In this document: positions 62,164 to 64,000 of the stretch, piece by piece
Numbering within the stretch: the first letter of the stretch is position 1
Layout of the letters: every line of letters starts with the position of its first letter
NCBI RefSeq assembly: GCF_019511525.1
Contig: NZ_JAEUAT010000023.1
Span: 1-64,000, forward strand
Length of the DNA: 64,000 nucleotides
Source: Rhizobium cauense
Lineage (GTDB): Bacteria > Pseudomonadota > Alphaproteobacteria > Rhizobiales > Rhizobiaceae
Direction of reading: 5' to 3'
Program-made: the position numbers and the translations under genes
The notes under the pieces: generated by a model
The model's database searches: none
Told to the model about the DNA's origin: nothing
The model's input: the letters and a program-made list of their open reading frames with translations, nothing else

Positions 62164-63063
62164 TTACATCTGGAGCTCTGTCGTTTGCTCGTTTATCTTT
62201 CCGCAGACTTCCTCGAACGGATCACGAATTGGCACTAGAGGCGAAGCACCGAGAAGGAGAAGGGCCTTCAGGTGCTGCCATCCGCCTTCTTCGCCCAAGA
62301 CTGTCGCGTAGGATGTCATGACGGTGCGCTCCTCGGCATAGAGGCGCTTATACTCCGCAAAATTCGAAAAGTTCTCATGATTGCTCTCAGACGGATGGAA
62401 AGTCTCGGCCGCGGCACCTTCGGCAAAAATAACTTCGTGGGTATTGAGCAGGACGGCATAGTACTCGATCGACGCGTCATCAGCCGGAACGACCGGCGCG
62501 ATAGTCGTGCCGTTGACGAGATCCCTCACACGTATCAGAACGCCATTCAGGAACAGCGCATGGCCGGGCGAGAGGTAGAGATCGGAATGTGGCGTGCCCG
62601 CGCCCAACGCGTGACGTGCCACTCGGATCGGTACAACACCTTCGTGCCAACGCGCGCCGCTCTTCTTGAAGACTTGGAGACCGACCCACTTGATGGGGCG
62701 GCTGCTGCCGTCCGGGAGGATAACGCGATCTCCGACGCGCAAATCCTCGACAGCCTTTTCGCCGCAATCCGTGAGGATCGCCGTCCCGCGCTGAAAGCAT
62801 TGCGCGCCACCGCCTGAATTGGAGCCGCCGCCTCCACCCGAACTACCGCCGCCGCCTGAACCGCCACTGCCGCCTGAGCCATTTCCGCCTCCACCTGAGT
62901 GACCCCGCCCCCAAAGCCGCCCTAGGGCGCTTGCTGGGGACTGTGAAGCTATTGTGGCCAAGGCGGCAACACCGGCAATGCGCGCTCCGGCGGCAGTGGC
63001 GACTCCGAGAAAATGTCTCCGTGCAGTGTTGCGTGGCAAATTTGGATCTTTAACGCTAGACAA
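62164..63063 (-). CDS. Tat-exported Hint-domain protein
   Basis: 299 residues. N-terminal twin-arginine signal NTARRHFLGVATAAGARIAG with a long hydrophobic stretch to about residue 47, then a Gly/Ser linker (about 55-88), then a Hint_2-type domain: CFQRGTAILTDCGEKAVEDL (starting Cys about 89), RVGDRVILPDGSSRPIKWVG, SDLYLSPGHALFLNGVLIRV (the SPGHAL block) and AETFHPSESNHENF. The start is TTG 63063 with GAGGAG upstream. Hint_2 proteins may cleave themselves; activity here is not proven. Confidence 0.85.
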   Translation of the reverse strand: MSSVKDPNLPRNTARRHFLGVATAAGARIAGVAALATIASQSPASALGRLWGRGHSGGGGNGSGGSGGSGGGGSSGGGGGSNSGGGAQCFQRGTAILTDCGEKAVEDLRVGDRVILPDGSSRPIKWVGLQVFKKSGARWHEGVVPIRVARHALGAGTPHSDLYLSPGHALFLNGVLIRVRDLVNGTTIAPVVPADDASIEYYAVLLNTHEVIFAEGAAAETFHPSESNHENFSNFAEYKRLYAEERTVMTSYATVLGEEGGWQHLKALLLLGASPLVPIRDPFEEVCGKINEQTTELQM

Positions 63064-63100
63064 TATTACGCTCCTCTAATGAAAGGATGAGGCCATCCCC

Positions 63101-63310
63101 TTGATAAAGAATACGTTTCACGCCTTCGCTCGCCAGCCAGCTAAAAGGCGTAGCTGCGCCAAACTCAAGTTCGATAACCATCTCCTGAACCTCGCGGATC
63201 GCGGCTGCTTTGAGAATGACCTGACATTCGCCATCGGCGTACCGAAGGCGAGGATGGTGGTTGCGCCTTCAGTCGTAGATCTCAGTTTTTCGGATGACAG
63301 GAGTCAGTAA
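63101..63310 (+). CDS. Doubtful small hypothetical protein
   Basis: A 69-codon frame from TTG 63101 with GAGG 9 bases upstream. Blocks LKFDNHLLNLADRGCFENDL, TFAIGVPKARMVVAPSVVDL have coding character, but no family is recognised. It is divergent from the Hint gene. Confidence 0.35.
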   Translation: MIKNTFHAFARQPAKRRSCAKLKFDNHLLNLADRGCFENDLTFAIGVPKARMVVAPSVVDLSFSDDRSQ

Positions 63311-63649
63311 CCCGTAGTCCGGCCAAGCTCCTGATAGAGAGATCGAAGGCATCGGCCCGGAGTTTGCAGCAGTTCTCTGACCTCTTTCACGCTCTAGTAG
63401 CACAGGAGAGTGTGCCGGTCTTGCGCCCTGAAACCCTCCTACGTTCCATGCCCGACGTGACAAAAGAAGCCCCGCTGTGGAAGCGGGGCAGTTGGGCTTA
63501 GTTGGGACGTGCACGAGCGGGGAACTCGACACCCAGATTCAACTTTGGCGCGGCCCATCAGTTCCGCCTAATATAAAAATTTTCGAGTCATCTCGACGAA
63601 AGCCAATCGGCCGCCATTTGATGATTCAGCCGTGTAAAGGAGGTTTGGA
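63311..63649. other. Intergenic with hairpin
   Basis: Holds the hairpin at 63469-63489 and the ribosome site of the DUF982 gene; nothing else recognised. Confidence 0.4.
63469..63489 (+). terminator. Terminator-like hairpin
   Basis: GCCCCGCT and AGCGGGGC form an 8-bp stem around GTGGA; preceded by AAAAGAA. Core shared with 52446-52482. Confidence 0.6.
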
Positions 63650-63934
63650 ATGGACGTAGACCTTCCCGTTTTCATTAAGCCTCTCGACGTAGAATTGGAT
63701 GGAACCGGGAAATACCGGCATGCCGATACCGTCCAGGACCTGGTAGGCATGCTCATGGGCGGGAAGTGGCCGAAACAGGATAGCACTTTCCACACCGCGC
63801 TCTGGCGTTCGATGGAAGCGATAGAGTGGTATGTTGACGCCGACACTGCCCGGCAAGCTTTTGTTGATGCCGCCCACAAGGCCGGCATGCACGTGCTGCC
63901 CGATGACGAGGTCGAGATGAAAAAAGCGAGCTAA
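63650..63934 (+). CDS. DUF982 domain protein
   Basis: 94 residues: RHADTVQDLVGMLMGGKWPK, STFHTALWRSMEAIEWYVDA, DTARQAFVDAAHKAGMHVLP. This is the full DUF982 pattern (W-P, then a helix with A..A, then A..AF..AA..AG). AAAGGAGGTTTGGA gives a strong ribosome site. Intact relative of the broken copy at 28359. Family abundant in rhizobia, function unknown. Confidence 0.88.
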   Translation: MDVDLPVFIKPLDVELDGTGKYRHADTVQDLVGMLMGGKWPKQDSTFHTALWRSMEAIEWYVDADTARQAFVDAAHKAGMHVLPDDEVEMKKAS

Positions 63935-63942
63935 AAAAAGAA

Positions 63943-63961
63943 CCCCGCGGGCTAGGCGGGG
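63943..63961 (+). terminator. Terminator-like hairpin after DUF982 gene
   Basis: CCCCGC and GCGGGG stem with a short loop, 8 bases after the TAA and preceded by an A-run. Confidence 0.65.
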
Positions 63962-64000
63962 CCACTGAAGAGTCAGGTGAACGTGCGCCCACCTAAGGGC

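Noticed and set aside
62272..62817. A 181-codon plus-strand frame
   Set aside because: Antisense to the Hint-domain gene.
1..64000. CRISPR arrays, tRNA and rRNA genes, plasmid replication genes
   Set aside because: No regularly spaced repeats, cloverleaf-like sequence, rRNA core or repABC-type proteins were seen when reading both strands; a dedicated tRNA scan could still find a missed gene.

Overview
The window looks like an accessory replicon (plasmid, chromid or island) of a Rhizobiaceae alphaproteobacterium, most likely close to Sinorhizobium/Ensifer. The grounds are the high G+C content, the density of small rhizobial stress families (CsbD, BON, DUF6894, DUF982, DUF3606, DUF2231, BA14K, RcnB), many single-domain response regulators, and repeated promoter-like sites of the alphaproteobacterial EcfG/RpoE2 type. 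No rRNA, tRNA or CRISPR array was seen.

Layout. 0-3.4 kb: surface polysaccharide genes, namely the tail of a UDP-glucuronate 4-epimerase and two acyltransferase-3 proteins. 3.4-17 kb: sparse small genes (response regulators, GST, RcnB, CsbD, BON, a PhyH-like oxygenase, a LuxR-type regulator, a zinc metallopeptidase) plus a decayed three-subunit xanthine-dehydrogenase-type operon. 17.3-30.2 kb: a 12-kb block whose ends split two genes reciprocally. An IS5-family transposase is cut into a C-terminal part (left) and an N-terminal part (right), while an alkB-like gene is cut into a C-terminal part (left, inside) and an N-terminal part (right, inside). Removing the block restores the transposase frame and circularising the block restores the alkB frame, so the block looks like a fossil integration of a circular DNA. 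It carries a SIR2-like gene, orphan nuoB/nuoC/nuoD, response regulators and remnants of rpsD and rpsU paralogues. 30-42.3 kb: small stress-type genes, an LPG-synthase-like membrane protein, an MBL-fold hydrolase, and intact and broken copies of a low-affinity iron permease family.

42.9-61.6 kb: respiration. The plus-strand cluster encodes an FdhF/YdeP-like molybdoenzyme, cytochrome c, oxidase subunits II, I and III, a small membrane protein, CtaG and another cytochrome c. The minus-strand cluster encodes oxidase subunit II, a fused subunit I+III, a small membrane protein, CtaG, a triheme cytochrome c, a DUF2231 protein and a PQQ-type sugar dehydrogenase. Most of these genes overlap by a few bases, so each set is probably one transcript. 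A diheme cytochrome c and an LssY_C protein lie between them. 62-64 kb: a Tat-exported Hint-domain protein and a DUF982 protein.

How it may work together: nineteen sites of the form GGAAC-N16/17-NGTT stand in the right orientation before small genes between 7.8 and 42.2 kb, and none was seen before the respiratory operons. I infer that the left two thirds is largely a general-stress regulon, while the right third holds two dedicated terminal-oxidase modules coupled to their own dehydrogenases.
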